Positions 27,421-36,816 of a stretch of 64,000 bases of DNA are shown here, in pieces. How positions within the stretch are numbered: the stretch's first letter is position 1; each line of letters starts with the position of its first letter. Made by a program: the position numbers and the translations under genes. The DNA comes from Ardenticatenaceae bacterium. Its GTDB lineage: Bacteria; Chloroflexota; Anaerolineae; Promineifilales; Promineifilaceae. Under the pieces are notes generated by a model. That model saw only the letters and a program-made list of their open reading frames with translations, was not told the origin of the DNA and made no database searches. The DNA lies in contig JACKCD010000030.1 in the NCBI GenBank assembly GCA_020634215.1, forward strand, positions 3,022 to 67,021, read 5' to 3'.

Positions 27421-28314
27421 ATGGGAACGATACGCTACGCCTCGTGGAACATTAAACAGCTTGCCGACCGCAACAAAGACGTGAAGGGCAGCAACGCTGC
27501 TGAGCTGATTGCCAAAACCATCCAGGCCATTGGTGCTGATGTGGTGGCCGTCATGGAAGTGATGCTGGCAAACGGCCGTATTGGTATGGAGCAAATCGTT
27601 GTCGGCCTCAACAAACTCGACGGCAAAGACCCCAACAACAGCCGCGACCGCTGGGAGGCGATGGCAACCTCCAACAATGGCTCTGCCAAACCTGACCGTT
27701 ACGGCATTTTTTGGAAAACAGGGCGCGTGGCTCTGACACAAATGACTTGGCCCGATGCCAGTTTTAACGGGGGTACAGTGAAATTTTACAATCGTAACCC
27801 CGGCCAATTTGTTTTCTCGCTGGCGAGTGCCCCCCAAAAACAGTTTTCGGCCTTGATTTTGCACGCTCCCGAACCCAAGGAGCAGGGTGGCAAAGCGGCC
27901 GTTAGTGCCCTCCAAGACATCGCCAACCTGGCTGTCGTGCATAAACCGGCTGTTCCCTCCCTGGTTTCTGGCGATTTCAACGTAGATTATGCCAGCAAGC
28001 CAGCCGCCTACAAACACTTTGATACCCTCGGCTACACCATTCTTTTTGAAGATGTCGCCACCTCGCTTAGCACTAAAATCAGCGATACCGGCAGCTTCAC
28101 CGCCAATGCCTACGACAACATCATGATCCAGAAAACAGTGAAGGTTACAAACCAGGGCGTACTGGATTTTGTTCAAGTAATGGCAACCGCCATGAGTTTG
28201 CCCGCCTGGGGCGGTGCCTCCTCCGCGCAGCAAACGGAGTGGCGGGCGGTGCTAAAGGCCACGCGTAGCCGGGTCAGCGACCATTTGCCCATTTGGGTCG
28301 AGTTTCAACTGTAG
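27421..28314 (+). CDS. Endonuclease/exonuclease/phosphatase-fold enzyme
   Basis: This is a 297-residue protein. The DNase I-like (EEP) motifs are present in order: YASWNIKQL at the start, VAVMEV with the metal-binding Glu near residue 46, LILHAPEP, VSGDFNVDY with the catalytic Asp/Asn, and the terminal SDHLPIW. The set of acidic and His residues looks complete, so an active phosphodiesterase or phosphomonoesterase is likely. Substrates in this superfamily range from DNA to phosphoinositides. It starts 2 bases after the previous stop, with GGAGG at 27408-27412. No signal peptide is present. Membership in the lipid-binding-like cluster makes a phospholipid headgroup substrate worth considering. 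Confidence 0.85.
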   Translation: MGTIRYASWNIKQLADRNKDVKGSNAAELIAKTIQAIGADVVAVMEVMLANGRIGMEQIVVGLNKLDGKDPNNSRDRWEAMATSNNGSAKPDRYGIFWKTGRVALTQMTWPDASFNGGTVKFYNRNPGQFVFSLASAPQKQFSALILHAPEPKEQGGKAAVSALQDIANLAVVHKPAVPSLVSGDFNVDYASKPAAYKHFDTLGYTILFEDVATSLSTKISDTGSFTANAYDNIMIQKTVKVTNQGVLDFVQVMATAMSLPAWGGASSAQQTEWRAVLKATRSRVSDHLPIWVEFQL

Positions 28315-28364
28315 GTCGGATTGCCAATTTGCCAATCCGCGCCCTATTCTTAAGGGAAAAAACC

Positions 28365-31300
28365 ATGACAACTGACAATGGTCATCTCAAAACAACCATT
28401 TACGGCAAAATTAACCAAACCGACCCCAACAACCCCACGCTGACCCTCAACGCCAGCCTGCTTAATGAAGCTGCGCCGTTGGCTGGCTATTTGGGCGTTA
28501 CGGGCGATTTGGTATTAAACCACGCTGTGCCGGATCAGACATCTGATTTTGCCCGCGTAACAGGTACGGTGTCGCTGCCCAATTTGCAGTTGGCGGGGGA
28601 ATTAACGGCCGTTTTTACCGCCCAAACCAACGACGGCAGCACCATCATCACCGAACTTGATATAGCCTTACCGGCCGGCTGGGGCATCAAAGACAGCTTC
28701 TCCCCCCTGCCACAAACCATCCAAATCACCCCCAGCCAATTCCCCATCCTCGCCAACTCCCTCTTTGAAGACATCGCCTTTGTTGCCAGCCCCAGCTTTG
28801 TCGTCACCAACGCTGCCTCCACCAGCCGCCACCTCGGTGCCGGGCTAAACCTCGTCGGCCAAATCTCCGTCAATACCCTCTTTGCCCCCCTCACCGACCT
28901 GCTGGAAAACATCCTCATCCTCGACCTTACCGGCCTCATCACCCTGGCCGCCACCGCCGACCAGCCGCCCAACATAGATCTTCGCGCCCGCAGCACCGCC
29001 CTCAACAAAACGCTCCACCTCGGCGAATACCCGCTGGAAGATCTCTTTGTGCGGCTGTGGACATACCAGCCCGACCAGGGCGTGCCTTCGGGCGACAACG
29101 GCAACAGTAATGGCGACGCTGGCGGCGACGACGCTGGCAGCGACGATGCTATCCCCGACACCCGTCTGGGGGTTGGCGGCACGCTGGCACTTGGCTCACT
29201 CACCCCCATCGTTGTCACCGCCACCGTCACCGGCGGCTTCAGCGGCCTCTGGACGCTCATTGCCGAACCCGACGAAATGGCCGGACAAACCTCCTTTAGC
29301 GGCTTTGGCGACCTGGCCGGGCTGGTAGGAGGCGACCAAACCCATTTTGCCCTCCCGCCCACCATCGCCGACAGTGGGCTGGTGCTAAAAGACATCGTGC
29401 TTGGCTTTGAGGTTGAGCCACCCACGCTGCGCTTTGTCCACGCCGCCGTCACCACCGACCACCCCTGGTCGCCCATTCCGGCGCTGGGCGGCAAGCTCCA
29501 AATCAAGCTCAACGAAGCTGGCTGGACGCTGGTCAAATCGGCCAGCGGTTACGACAACGCCGGTTACGTTAGCGGCGATCTAACCTGGGATCTGAGCAAC
29601 GGCAAAATTCTTGACCTGGCCGTCAACGCCGATTTTGACACCGCCAACAAAGATTTCAACATCGCCGGTGAACTAACGGCCAACCAAGGGGGCATCATTT
29701 CCAGCAGCGACATTTTGGGTTATGTTGGCCTTAGCGACCCCAACCTGCCGGTGCTGACGCTGGAAGATTTGTACGTGGGGGCTAACCTGCCCAAGAAAAC
29801 GTTCAACACCCACGTCGCCCTCGATGGAACCTGGAAATTCTCCATTGGCAGCCTGGACGTGTCCATTGACAGCCAGATGATCATCACCCTGCAATATGCC
29901 AACAACTGGTCGGGTAGCTTTCACGGCCAGGCGACCATTTTGGACGACATCACCCTTAGCGCCGACTACGCCTTCCCCAGCGACGACTTTTCCATTGAAG
30001 GCCGCGCCACCGACCTCAACCTGTGGAAAATCATCGAGGCCATCTTCCAGGGATTGGACGCGCCGCTGGCCGTGACCCCCAACGCCACGCTGCAAAAATA
30101 CCTCGACATCCAAAACCCCTACATTGCCATTTCCAAAACGGGCAGCGACTACATGCTCAAGTTGGGCGGCGAGTGGGATTTGGGTGACGACGGCCTCAAG
30201 GTCATCATCAACTTTGAAATGATGAAGGGGACGCAGTTGGGCATCATCGTTGGGGTGCAGCTACAAAACCTCAGCGGCTCGGCCTTGTCGTCGGCTACCG
30301 GAATTGACGCGCTCAAGGTGTTTGATGAGTTCTTTACCACGGCCGATTTGATGATGGCACTTTCGACCAGCGACCAGAATGCCTCCTTTGCCTTTGACAT
30401 TCCCACGCTGCCGGCCGAACTCAAAATGGTCTTCCCGTCAGACGTGGTGCAAATCCGTAAGGGGATTACCTTTATGGCGATGGTGGAATTCAGCCGCCTG
30501 TCTGACCCCAACACGCTGATTTACAAGATTTTGCAAAAGCTGAACTTGGCTGATGTGGAGGTGATTGGGGCGGTGCAGGTAACACCGGACAATTTTATTT
30601 TGTTTGTGGGGGTGAGTGTGGAAACGGCCGTTCTCACCCAAAACGCCCCCGCCCTTCCCGCCACCACCAACAACAACCTCCCCCTCAACGGCAAATTCGG
30701 CGGCGGCGACGACCATCTAAAAGTGGTCGCCTACCTCAAAATCCAGGTCAACCCCCTCGAAATCACCCTCGGCGGCTGGCTGGAATTTGACATGACCACC
30801 AACACCGGCCCCTTCCAATTCCAGCGCGGAATGCAGTTTGGTATGGCGATCACCGTCGTCGCCAACGGCTTCACCCTCGTTGGTACCATGATGGGCACCT
30901 GGCAAAACGTCTTTGGGCTAAACGGCGTTGACCTCAGCAACGCCGCCATCGTTATTGGCGTAGACTGGGAAGGACTGCCCACCCTCGGTTTTGCCGGAAC
31001 CCTCACCACCTCCGGCCTTACCGCCCAGGGGTTTCAGGGGTCGCTGGCAATCATTGTCAACACCGAAAACCCGGCGCAAAGCGTCTTTGCCGGGGCCGTC
31101 AGCGACCTGACACTGGCCGATATTGTCCACACCCTGGCTGATGTTTCCAGCACCGACTTTGACGACGTGTTTAAAGAGATTGCCATCGAGGGGTACCCTG
31201 AAAACGCCCTTATCTACAGCAGCGATTTGGAAAACGCGCTTAACGTTGCCAGCCAGGGGGGGAGCACCCAAAACGCCGCCTATAACACCGCCGTGCAGAC

Positions 31301-32495
31301 CATCCAGGCCGCCTTTGCCGCCGCCTCCGACGAAGCCATCACAACCCAACTGCTGGTGGTAAAGCCCGACACCCCCCAGCCCACCTGGTATATCACCGAC
31401 AACGGGCATCAACTGATGCACTATGAGCTGACCCAGTCCACGGCCGGCGGCAGCATCTCTGTTGCCAAAGAAGCCCAAATCTACATCGCGCCGGAGGCTT
31501 CCGACTGGGGCAACGGCCTCAAGTTTGACCAGGGGTTTCACGTCAGCGGCATTTTCAAATTCCTGCTGCTGGAAGTGGAGATGGACATTGAGGTGGACAA
31601 AAGCAAAGGGGTTTACGCTGATGTTTATCTGGCCCCCATCATTCTGGGCGACAAACGGCTCTTTTCTATTGTGGCGGATCAGGCTGGGTTGGCCGAGCAG
31701 AAAAAGTTAGTGACGGCGGGACAATTAGAAATACCTCCTGGCGGCCCCTACCTTTCCTTCTCTACCTATGAGCGCCCCGACGCGCCGCCCAACCGGCAAA
31801 AACCCCACTTTTTTATGTCGGGCGATGTCACCATTTTGCTGGCGAGCTTTGGCATTACCGTCGAGTTTGACCCCGATCATTTCCTGATTCACGTGGAAGA
31901 CAGTTCCATCCTGACCAAATTTGAGTTCGATGCCACGGTTGGCAGCGATGGGTTCTCTGCGGCTGGCTCCTTTACGCTGGGCGAAAACGTGATTGACCTG
32001 GGTGCGCTGGGCAAGATTACGCTGCCGGGTTTTGATGCCGGGCTGGGGCTGGGGTGGAACAAACCCAACAACAGCATTGAGGCGGCGCTGCATTTTGGCG
32101 TGACGCTGCCCATTTTGGGACATAAAGAGTTTCTGAACGTGCAGGTGGATTACAGCACCAAGGAACTGGCGGCGCTACCGGGCATTGTGTGGGATGAAAT
32201 CAAGTCGTTTTTCCTCGACCTGTTTAAGGATGTGGAAAAATGGTTGGAATGGGTCAAAAACGGTGTGGTAGCGTTGGCAGAGAAAGTGGCACAGGTGCTA
32301 AAGGATTTCTTCAAAAAGACGTGGCAGGAAGCAGCCCAACTGCTCCACGACATTGGCTATGCGGCGGAGCAGATCATTAACGACATCAAGGACGCATTCC
32401 AGGAAGCGGAAGAGAAGGTGCGTGAGTTTGTTAACACGCTGTTTGAGGATGTAAAGGAGTGTGTTGTGGATTCGGCGTACCAGATCGTCGGTTAA
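28365..32495 (+). CDS. Giant beta-rich protein with C-terminal amphipathic helices
   Basis: This 1376-residue protein starts MTTDNGHLKTTIYGK, with AAGGG upstream. There is no signal peptide or membrane span. Most of the chain is made of alternating beta segments of similar pattern (for example LTLNASLLNEAAPLAG, LDLAVNADFDTANKDF, ITLQYANNWSGSFHG), with an acidic Asp/Gly-rich low-complexity linker near residues 245-270. The last 140 or so residues switch to long amphipathic helices (DEIKSFFLDLFKDVEKWLEW, AEEKVREFVNTLFEDV). This build suggests a long hydrophobic-groove or scaffold protein with a membrane- or lipid-binding tail, which is inference only. I recognise no named family. It is the last gene of the cluster. 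Confidence 0.5.
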   Translation: MTTDNGHLKTTIYGKINQTDPNNPTLTLNASLLNEAAPLAGYLGVTGDLVLNHAVPDQTSDFARVTGTVSLPNLQLAGELTAVFTAQTNDGSTIITELDIALPAGWGIKDSFSPLPQTIQITPSQFPILANSLFEDIAFVASPSFVVTNAASTSRHLGAGLNLVGQISVNTLFAPLTDLLENILILDLTGLITLAATADQPPNIDLRARSTALNKTLHLGEYPLEDLFVRLWTYQPDQGVPSGDNGNSNGDAGGDDAGSDDAIPDTRLGVGGTLALGSLTPIVVTATVTGGFSGLWTLIAEPDEMAGQTSFSGFGDLAGLVGGDQTHFALPPTIADSGLVLKDIVLGFEVEPPTLRFVHAAVTTDHPWSPIPALGGKLQIKLNEAGWTLVKSASGYDNAGYVSGDLTWDLSNGKILDLAVNADFDTANKDFNIAGELTANQGGIISSSDILGYVGLSDPNLPVLTLEDLYVGANLPKKTFNTHVALDGTWKFSIGSLDVSIDSQMIITLQYANNWSGSFHGQATILDDITLSADYAFPSDDFSIEGRATDLNLWKIIEAIFQGLDAPLAVTPNATLQKYLDIQNPYIAISKTGSDYMLKLGGEWDLGDDGLKVIINFEMMKGTQLGIIVGVQLQNLSGSALSSATGIDALKVFDEFFTTADLMMALSTSDQNASFAFDIPTLPAELKMVFPSDVVQIRKGITFMAMVEFSRLSDPNTLIYKILQKLNLADVEVIGAVQVTPDNFILFVGVSVETAVLTQNAPALPATTNNNLPLNGKFGGGDDHLKVVAYLKIQVNPLEITLGGWLEFDMTTNTGPFQFQRGMQFGMAITVVANGFTLVGTMMGTWQNVFGLNGVDLSNAAIVIGVDWEGLPTLGFAGTLTTSGLTAQGFQGSLAIIVNTENPAQSVFAGAVSDLTLADIVHTLADVSSTDFDDVFKEIAIEGYPENALIYSSDLENALNVASQGGSTQNAAYNTAVQTIQAAFAAASDEAITTQLLVVKPDTPQPTWYITDNGHQLMHYELTQSTAGGSISVAKEAQIYIAPEASDWGNGLKFDQGFHVSGIFKFLLLEVEMDIEVDKSKGVYADVYLAPIILGDKRLFSIVADQAGLAEQKKLVTAGQLEIPPGGPYLSFSTYERPDAPPNRQKPHFFMSGDVTILLASFGITVEFDPDHFLIHVEDSSILTKFEFDATVGSDGFSAAGSFTLGENVIDLGALGKITLPGFDAGLGLGWNKPNNSIEAALHFGVTLPILGHKEFLNVQVDYSTKELAALPGIVWDEIKSFFLDLFKDVEKWLEWVKNGVVALAEKVAQVLKDFFKKTWQEAAQLLHDIGYAAEQIINDIKDAFQEAEEKVREFVNTLFEDVKECVVDSAYQIVG

Positions 32496-32525
32496 TAGGT
32501 TGTTGGCAGAGAATGCCGATACATG

Positions 32526-32594
32526 AATAGGACGCAGATTTGCCTGATCATCCTGATCTTATCAGGTCAATCAGGTAAATCTGCGTCCTGTTTT
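32526..32594. repeat. Intergenic hairpin, GGACGCAGATT family, copy 3
   Basis: AATAGGACGCAGATTTGCC is followed by the inverted AGGTAAATCTGCGTCCTGTTTT. It marks the end of the 19.6-32.5 kb cluster and ends in a T-run, so it could terminate transcription. Confidence 0.8.
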
Positions 32595-32723
32595 CTTTCT
32601 TTTGGCTGAGTTGGCGATAAGAGCCAACGGCCGTTTTTCGCCCCACCCCCCAAAATGTGTTAAACTTAAAAGTTTGGCGGCACTTTGTCGCCTAACTTCT
32701 ATTGAGAGTGAGCTGGTAATCCT

Positions 32724-34712
32724 TTGAAAAGAGCGATTCTGTTTATCTGTTTGTTATGGTGGCTGGCGGCTTGCCAACAGCCAGATGAGGCCGTGCCGAC
32801 TGTGCCAACCCAGGCGATGGAGGTGCTGGCAGAAACGGCCGTTCCCACCCGCATTGTCGTAGATGAAGGGTCAGCCATTGCCGAGGAAGCGGCTGCCCCA
32901 ACGGCCGTTCCCGAACCCACCACCGAACCCACCCTCACTGTGGAACCCACCCCGCTGCCCGGTACGGAGCTGGTGGTTTGTATGGGCAAGGAGCCAACGA
33001 GCCTGTATTTGTATGGCGATTCGTCGCTACCAGCAACGGCCGTTCGCCATGCCCTCTACGAAAACCTCTACACCAGCCTCAGCTACGGCTACCAGCCGCA
33101 AGCATTGGAAAAAATGCCCAGTTTGGCCGATGGCGATGCCTTTTTTCAAGAGGTTACGGTGCGAGAGAATGATTGGGTCATGAACGCCGTAGGGCGGCGG
33201 GTGCGGCTGGTAGAGCGGGAGCAGGTGGTGGATGCCAGCGGCAAGACGGTGACATTTAAGGAAGGGAATGAGGTGGTGATGCAGCAGTTGGTGGTGGATT
33301 TTGCCGTGAAGCCGCTGGTGTGGTCAGACGGAACGGCCGTTACCGCCGCCGACTACCTGCTCGGCTTCACCGTTGCCAGTGACCCCGACACCCCCAATAA
33401 CAAAACCATCACCGAGCGCACCGCCAGCTATGAAGCCATTGACGATACTCACCTGCGCTGGACGGGCATTCCTGGCTACCTCGACATCACCTATTTCAGC
33501 AACATTTGGCCGCCGCTGCCCAGCCACCAGCTGCAGGGCCTGACCCCGCGCCAACTGCTTACTGCGCCAGAAGTGGCGCAAATGCCGCTCAGTACCGGCC
33601 CCTTTGTGGTGGAGGAGTGGCTGCCCGGCAGCGAAATTCGGCTGGGGCGCAACCCCCATTATTATCGCGCCAGCGAGGGGCTGCCCAAGCTGGGGCGGCT
33701 GATTTTCCGCTTTGGCACCGACGGCGCGGCCATTTTGCAGGATCCAGCGCTGGGTGGGTGTGATGTGGTGACGCAGGATGTGTTTGGGCAGGAGCAATTA
33801 ACGGCCGTTGGTGGCGATCCCACCTCCGCGCAGCAGGCCGGAGCCGTTTTCCACATCCAGCCCAGTCCCATTTACGAACACATCGCCTTTGGCATAGACA
33901 GCGTGTTTACCGATGACTTTCGCCGCCCCGACTGGTTTGAAGACAAGCGGGTGCGCCAAGCCATTACCATGTGTACCAATCGGCAGCAAATGATTGACGA
34001 ACTGACCGGTGGCTATGGCGAAATGATGCACGCCTACATTCCCAACCAGCACCCCCTCTACCCCGCCGACCTGCCGGAATGGGACTATGACCCCGTTGCC
34101 GCCAACGCCCTGCTGGATGAAGCCCGGCTGCTTGATTTGGACGGCGACGGGCGACGGCAAGAGTTGTCGTCAGGCACCACCTTTACCATTACGATTGGCA
34201 CCAACAATGAAAGCGGCTTGCGGCAGCAGATCAACAATATTTTTCAGGAAAACATGCGCGATTGTGGCATTGTGGTAGAGACATATACGCGGTCGGCCGG
34301 CACCTGGTTTGGCGATGGGCCGGGCGGCCCGGTGTTCGGCCGGCGTTTTGACCTAGCCGAATTTGGCTGGCTCAGCCGCGTACAGCCAAACTGCGACCTC
34401 TATTTGTCAGAAAATGTGACCGGCCCGGAATCTATTGGTCTAGGAGGATGGAGCAACGTCAACGTCACCGGCTGGCGCAACGAAGCGTTTGACACCGCCT
34501 GCCGTGCCGCCCGTGCCGCCCTGCCCGGCACGCCCGACTATGACAGCAATCACCAGGCCGCGCTCCGCATCTTTGCCGACGAACTCCCCGCCATGCCCCT
34601 CTTCACCCGCATTGAATTGGCGGTGGCGCAGCCGACGGTGCAGAACATCCAGCTTAACACCACCCAGCCCTCAGAGCTTTGGAACGTGTTTGAGTGGGAT
34701 GTTGAGGACTAG
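32724..34712 (+). CDS. Peptide-type ABC transporter substrate-binding lipoprotein (orphan)
   Basis: This 662-residue protein has a TTG start and a lipoprotein signal ILFICLLWWLAAC with the lipidated Cys at residue 17, then a Pro/Thr/Glu-rich linker (to about residue 85) carrying two AACGGCCGTT palindromes. The rest is a family 5 solute-binding protein (WSDGTAVTAADYLLGF, DKRVRQAITMCTNRQQMID, PLFTRIELAVAQP). No permease or ATPase gene is adjacent, so it probably works with a transporter encoded elsewhere or serves as a receptor. The TTG start is accepted because the signal peptide begins exactly there. Confidence 0.85.
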   Translation: MKRAILFICLLWWLAACQQPDEAVPTVPTQAMEVLAETAVPTRIVVDEGSAIAEEAAAPTAVPEPTTEPTLTVEPTPLPGTELVVCMGKEPTSLYLYGDSSLPATAVRHALYENLYTSLSYGYQPQALEKMPSLADGDAFFQEVTVRENDWVMNAVGRRVRLVEREQVVDASGKTVTFKEGNEVVMQQLVVDFAVKPLVWSDGTAVTAADYLLGFTVASDPDTPNNKTITERTASYEAIDDTHLRWTGIPGYLDITYFSNIWPPLPSHQLQGLTPRQLLTAPEVAQMPLSTGPFVVEEWLPGSEIRLGRNPHYYRASEGLPKLGRLIFRFGTDGAAILQDPALGGCDVVTQDVFGQEQLTAVGGDPTSAQQAGAVFHIQPSPIYEHIAFGIDSVFTDDFRRPDWFEDKRVRQAITMCTNRQQMIDELTGGYGEMMHAYIPNQHPLYPADLPEWDYDPVAANALLDEARLLDLDGDGRRQELSSGTTFTITIGTNNESGLRQQINNIFQENMRDCGIVVETYTRSAGTWFGDGPGGPVFGRRFDLAEFGWLSRVQPNCDLYLSENVTGPESIGLGGWSNVNVTGWRNEAFDTACRAARAALPGTPDYDSNHQAALRIFADELPAMPLFTRIELAVAQPTVQNIQLNTTQPSELWNVFEWDVED

Positions 34713-34765
34713 AGACACAGCAATTTCAAATAAGTACATCATTGAAGGTGGCCGACAGTACAATT

Positions 34766-35713
34766 ATGAAAACAATCCCTCAGTTAATGAATGAAGCTAG
34801 AGAATTCATACAACAAGCCATCAAAATACAAGATGAAACTATCGATTTAACAATAAGAAAGGAGTTGTTGGAGGATCTATACATCAAATATCACGATTGG
34901 TATAGAGCTTGCCTGAGCTTATTTGATTTGTTTCAGGAGCCAGAAAAGAAACAAGAATTCAAGAAACAATATGAAGGAGGACTCCTTGTTTCTAAGATAT
35001 CTGCTTTTTTAACTGAAGGGCTAAAAGACAACATTTTTATGAATCCAGATCGACCGCACGAATTAATGCGGTGGCAGCATCCGGCAATCGAACGATTTCA
35101 GAAACCCCTCGAAATACAGTGCAATACACTCGCTGAACTTTTTAAGCATCAAGTTGCTCCAAAAAATCTTAACGTTGAGGATGAATTTCAATGGCATCAA
35201 GTATTTAGAAGGATTGTGGGAGAGTTTATAAGGCGCTCGGATTATTTTGATGTATCAAGAAGCCAATTGAAAAAAGGGCTAACTTATGAACATCTAGCAA
35301 TTATTCTTCTTTTGGCGATTGATGGTTTGCATATCATTGGTCACGATATTCGTAGTGTAGCAGAAGAGAGCGATTTAATCATTGGCAATGAATCAACAGA
35401 TGCCTTTTGGAGTAGGTTAGGAAATCCTATTATCGTCGAATGCAAATATTGGGATACACCAGCCGGTTCTCAAGAGATAGCACTTTTAGATAAAAAAATG
35501 GAGGTAAGACGTTCAAGTACGGGTATTCTTTTTTCTAAGGAAGGGATTACAGGTGATAGGTACAGAGATGCTAAAGCAGCAATTAGAGAGACACTGGGAA
35601 GAAATGGGCGACACATTGTGGTCCTAGATAAAAATGATTTGATAGATATTGTTAATGGCATTCACCCCTCTGAAAAATTGCGAGAGAAATATTATTTGAA
35701 TTTTACCATCTGA
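34766..35713 (+). CDS. Restriction endonuclease-like protein, PD-(D/E)XK fold
   Basis: This protein of about 315 residues is AT-rich. The C-terminal half holds ESDLIIGN, a beta strand and IIVECKYW, fitting the D-x(n)-ExK core of PD-(D/E)XK nucleases. A helical N-terminal 150 residues precedes it. It lies 40 bases before a DNA adenine methyltransferase on the same strand, the usual layout of a type II restriction-modification pair, which gives most of the support. An alternative TTG start at 34742 exists. Neither start has a strong ribosome site. Composition differs from its neighbours, pointing to transfer. The recognition sequence is unknown. Confidence 0.7.
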   Translation: MKTIPQLMNEAREFIQQAIKIQDETIDLTIRKELLEDLYIKYHDWYRACLSLFDLFQEPEKKQEFKKQYEGGLLVSKISAFLTEGLKDNIFMNPDRPHELMRWQHPAIERFQKPLEIQCNTLAELFKHQVAPKNLNVEDEFQWHQVFRRIVGEFIRRSDYFDVSRSQLKKGLTYEHLAIILLLAIDGLHIIGHDIRSVAEESDLIIGNESTDAFWSRLGNPIIVECKYWDTPAGSQEIALLDKKMEVRRSSTGILFSKEGITGDRYRDAKAAIRETLGRNGRHIVVLDKNDLIDIVNGIHPSEKLREKYYLNFTI

Positions 35714-35753
35714 TTTTGCTTTAGAACTGGTTAGAAAGATTCGGTATTATAAG

Positions 35754-36803
35754 ATGAATGTTAGAGTTCCCCCGATCAAATCACAAGGTATTAAGACGAA
35801 GCTGGTTCCATGGATTAATAGCCTTGTTCCAGCTGATTTTGCGGGAACGTGGATTGAGCCGTTTATGGGAACGGCCGTTGTTGCTTTCAATCTTGCCTCG
35901 AAAAACGCATTGCTGGCTGATACCAATCCTCATCTCATCAACTTTTATCAAGCTATCGCTACAAAATGTATCACCCCAGGTATTGTGAGACAGTATCTTG
36001 AAGAAGAAGGGGACAAACTTTTAGAAGTTGGTGAAGCCCATTATTATGCTATTCGAGATAGATTTAATCGTGAGCAAAGCCCTTTGGACTTTCTCTTCTT
36101 AAGTCGGGCTGGGTTTAATGGCATGATTCGGTTTAACCGCAAGAGGGAATTCAATGTACCTTTCTGCCGTAAACCACACCGCTTCTCCCCAGCCTATATC
36201 ACAAAGATTGTGAACCAGGTTGATTTTGTTGCTAAATTGGTGCAGGTAAAAGATTTTCAGTTCAAATGTCAGAATTTTACAGAGACGATTCACCTAGCAA
36301 CGGCCGATGACCTCATTTACTGCGACCCGCCCTATATCGGCCGGCATGTGGATTATTACAATAGCTGGGACGACACCTGCGAAATGGAGCTATATGAGTT
36401 ATTAGCTGATACACCGGCTGCATTCATTCTATCCACCTGGCACCATAACGCTTATCGCAAAAACGAATACGTTGACTCTCATTGGAGTAGGTTTAATGTG
36501 CTTACTAGAGAACATTTTTACCATGTAGGGGCTAGTGAAAAGAATCGTAACCCAATGATCGAGGCTATTATTACCAACCTGGATATTTCTGCTCACCAGT
36601 TTGAAGAACAAAGCCAACCTCGGCAACTACAGCTACTAGATGAAGCAAGTACGTATTTGGAAAGGCAACATAGTCAGCAAAAAATGACAGCCAAAAACAG
36701 AGGACAGGTGCGTACAGCAAATCTACACAAGGATACCATGTTGATGAGCGATGATTTTGATGAGCCGTTGTCAGATGATTTTTGGTTTGGTGATGGCAGT
36801 TGA
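35754..36803 (+). CDS. D12-class DNA N6-adenine methyltransferase
   Basis: This is a 349-residue protein. KTKLVPWI and IEPFMGTAVVAFN near the N-terminus form the SAM-binding motifs of Dam-like (D12) methyltransferases. Motif IV is LIYCDPPYIGR near residue 187, with target N6-adenine, and a DNA-binding insert lies between. The C-terminal 80 residues beyond the D12 domain are Gln- and charge-rich. It is paired with the nuclease gene 40 bases upstream. It contains one AACGGCCGTT (near 35870) and a GC-rich stretch around the DPPY motif, so it looks longer resident or more ameliorated than its partner. Confidence 0.88.
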   Translation: MNVRVPPIKSQGIKTKLVPWINSLVPADFAGTWIEPFMGTAVVAFNLASKNALLADTNPHLINFYQAIATKCITPGIVRQYLEEEGDKLLEVGEAHYYAIRDRFNREQSPLDFLFLSRAGFNGMIRFNRKREFNVPFCRKPHRFSPAYITKIVNQVDFVAKLVQVKDFQFKCQNFTETIHLATADDLIYCDPPYIGRHVDYYNSWDDTCEMELYELLADTPAAFILSTWHHNAYRKNEYVDSHWSRFNVLTREHFYHVGASEKNRNPMIEAIITNLDISAHQFEEQSQPRQLQLLDEASTYLERQHSQQKMTAKNRGQVRTANLHKDTMLMSDDFDEPLSDDFWFGDGS

Positions 36804-36816
36804 CGCTATTTAGCAA

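Noticed and set aside
28535..29536. A 333-codon open frame on the minus strand inside the 1376-residue gene
   Set aside because: It is a Ser/Val/Pro-rich shadow with no motif. The plus-strand gene is continuous and shares composition with its neighbours.
19601..32495. Calling the cluster a botulinum-type OrfX/P47 toxin complex
   Set aside because: The resemblance is to the general TULIP-like pattern only. No neurotoxin or NTNH gene is present and I cannot confirm homology without a profile or structure search.
34766..36803. That the restriction-modification pair targets AACGGCCGTT
   Set aside because: The pair looks recently acquired while the palindrome is spread through old genes, and nothing in the methyltransferase sequence indicates this specificity.
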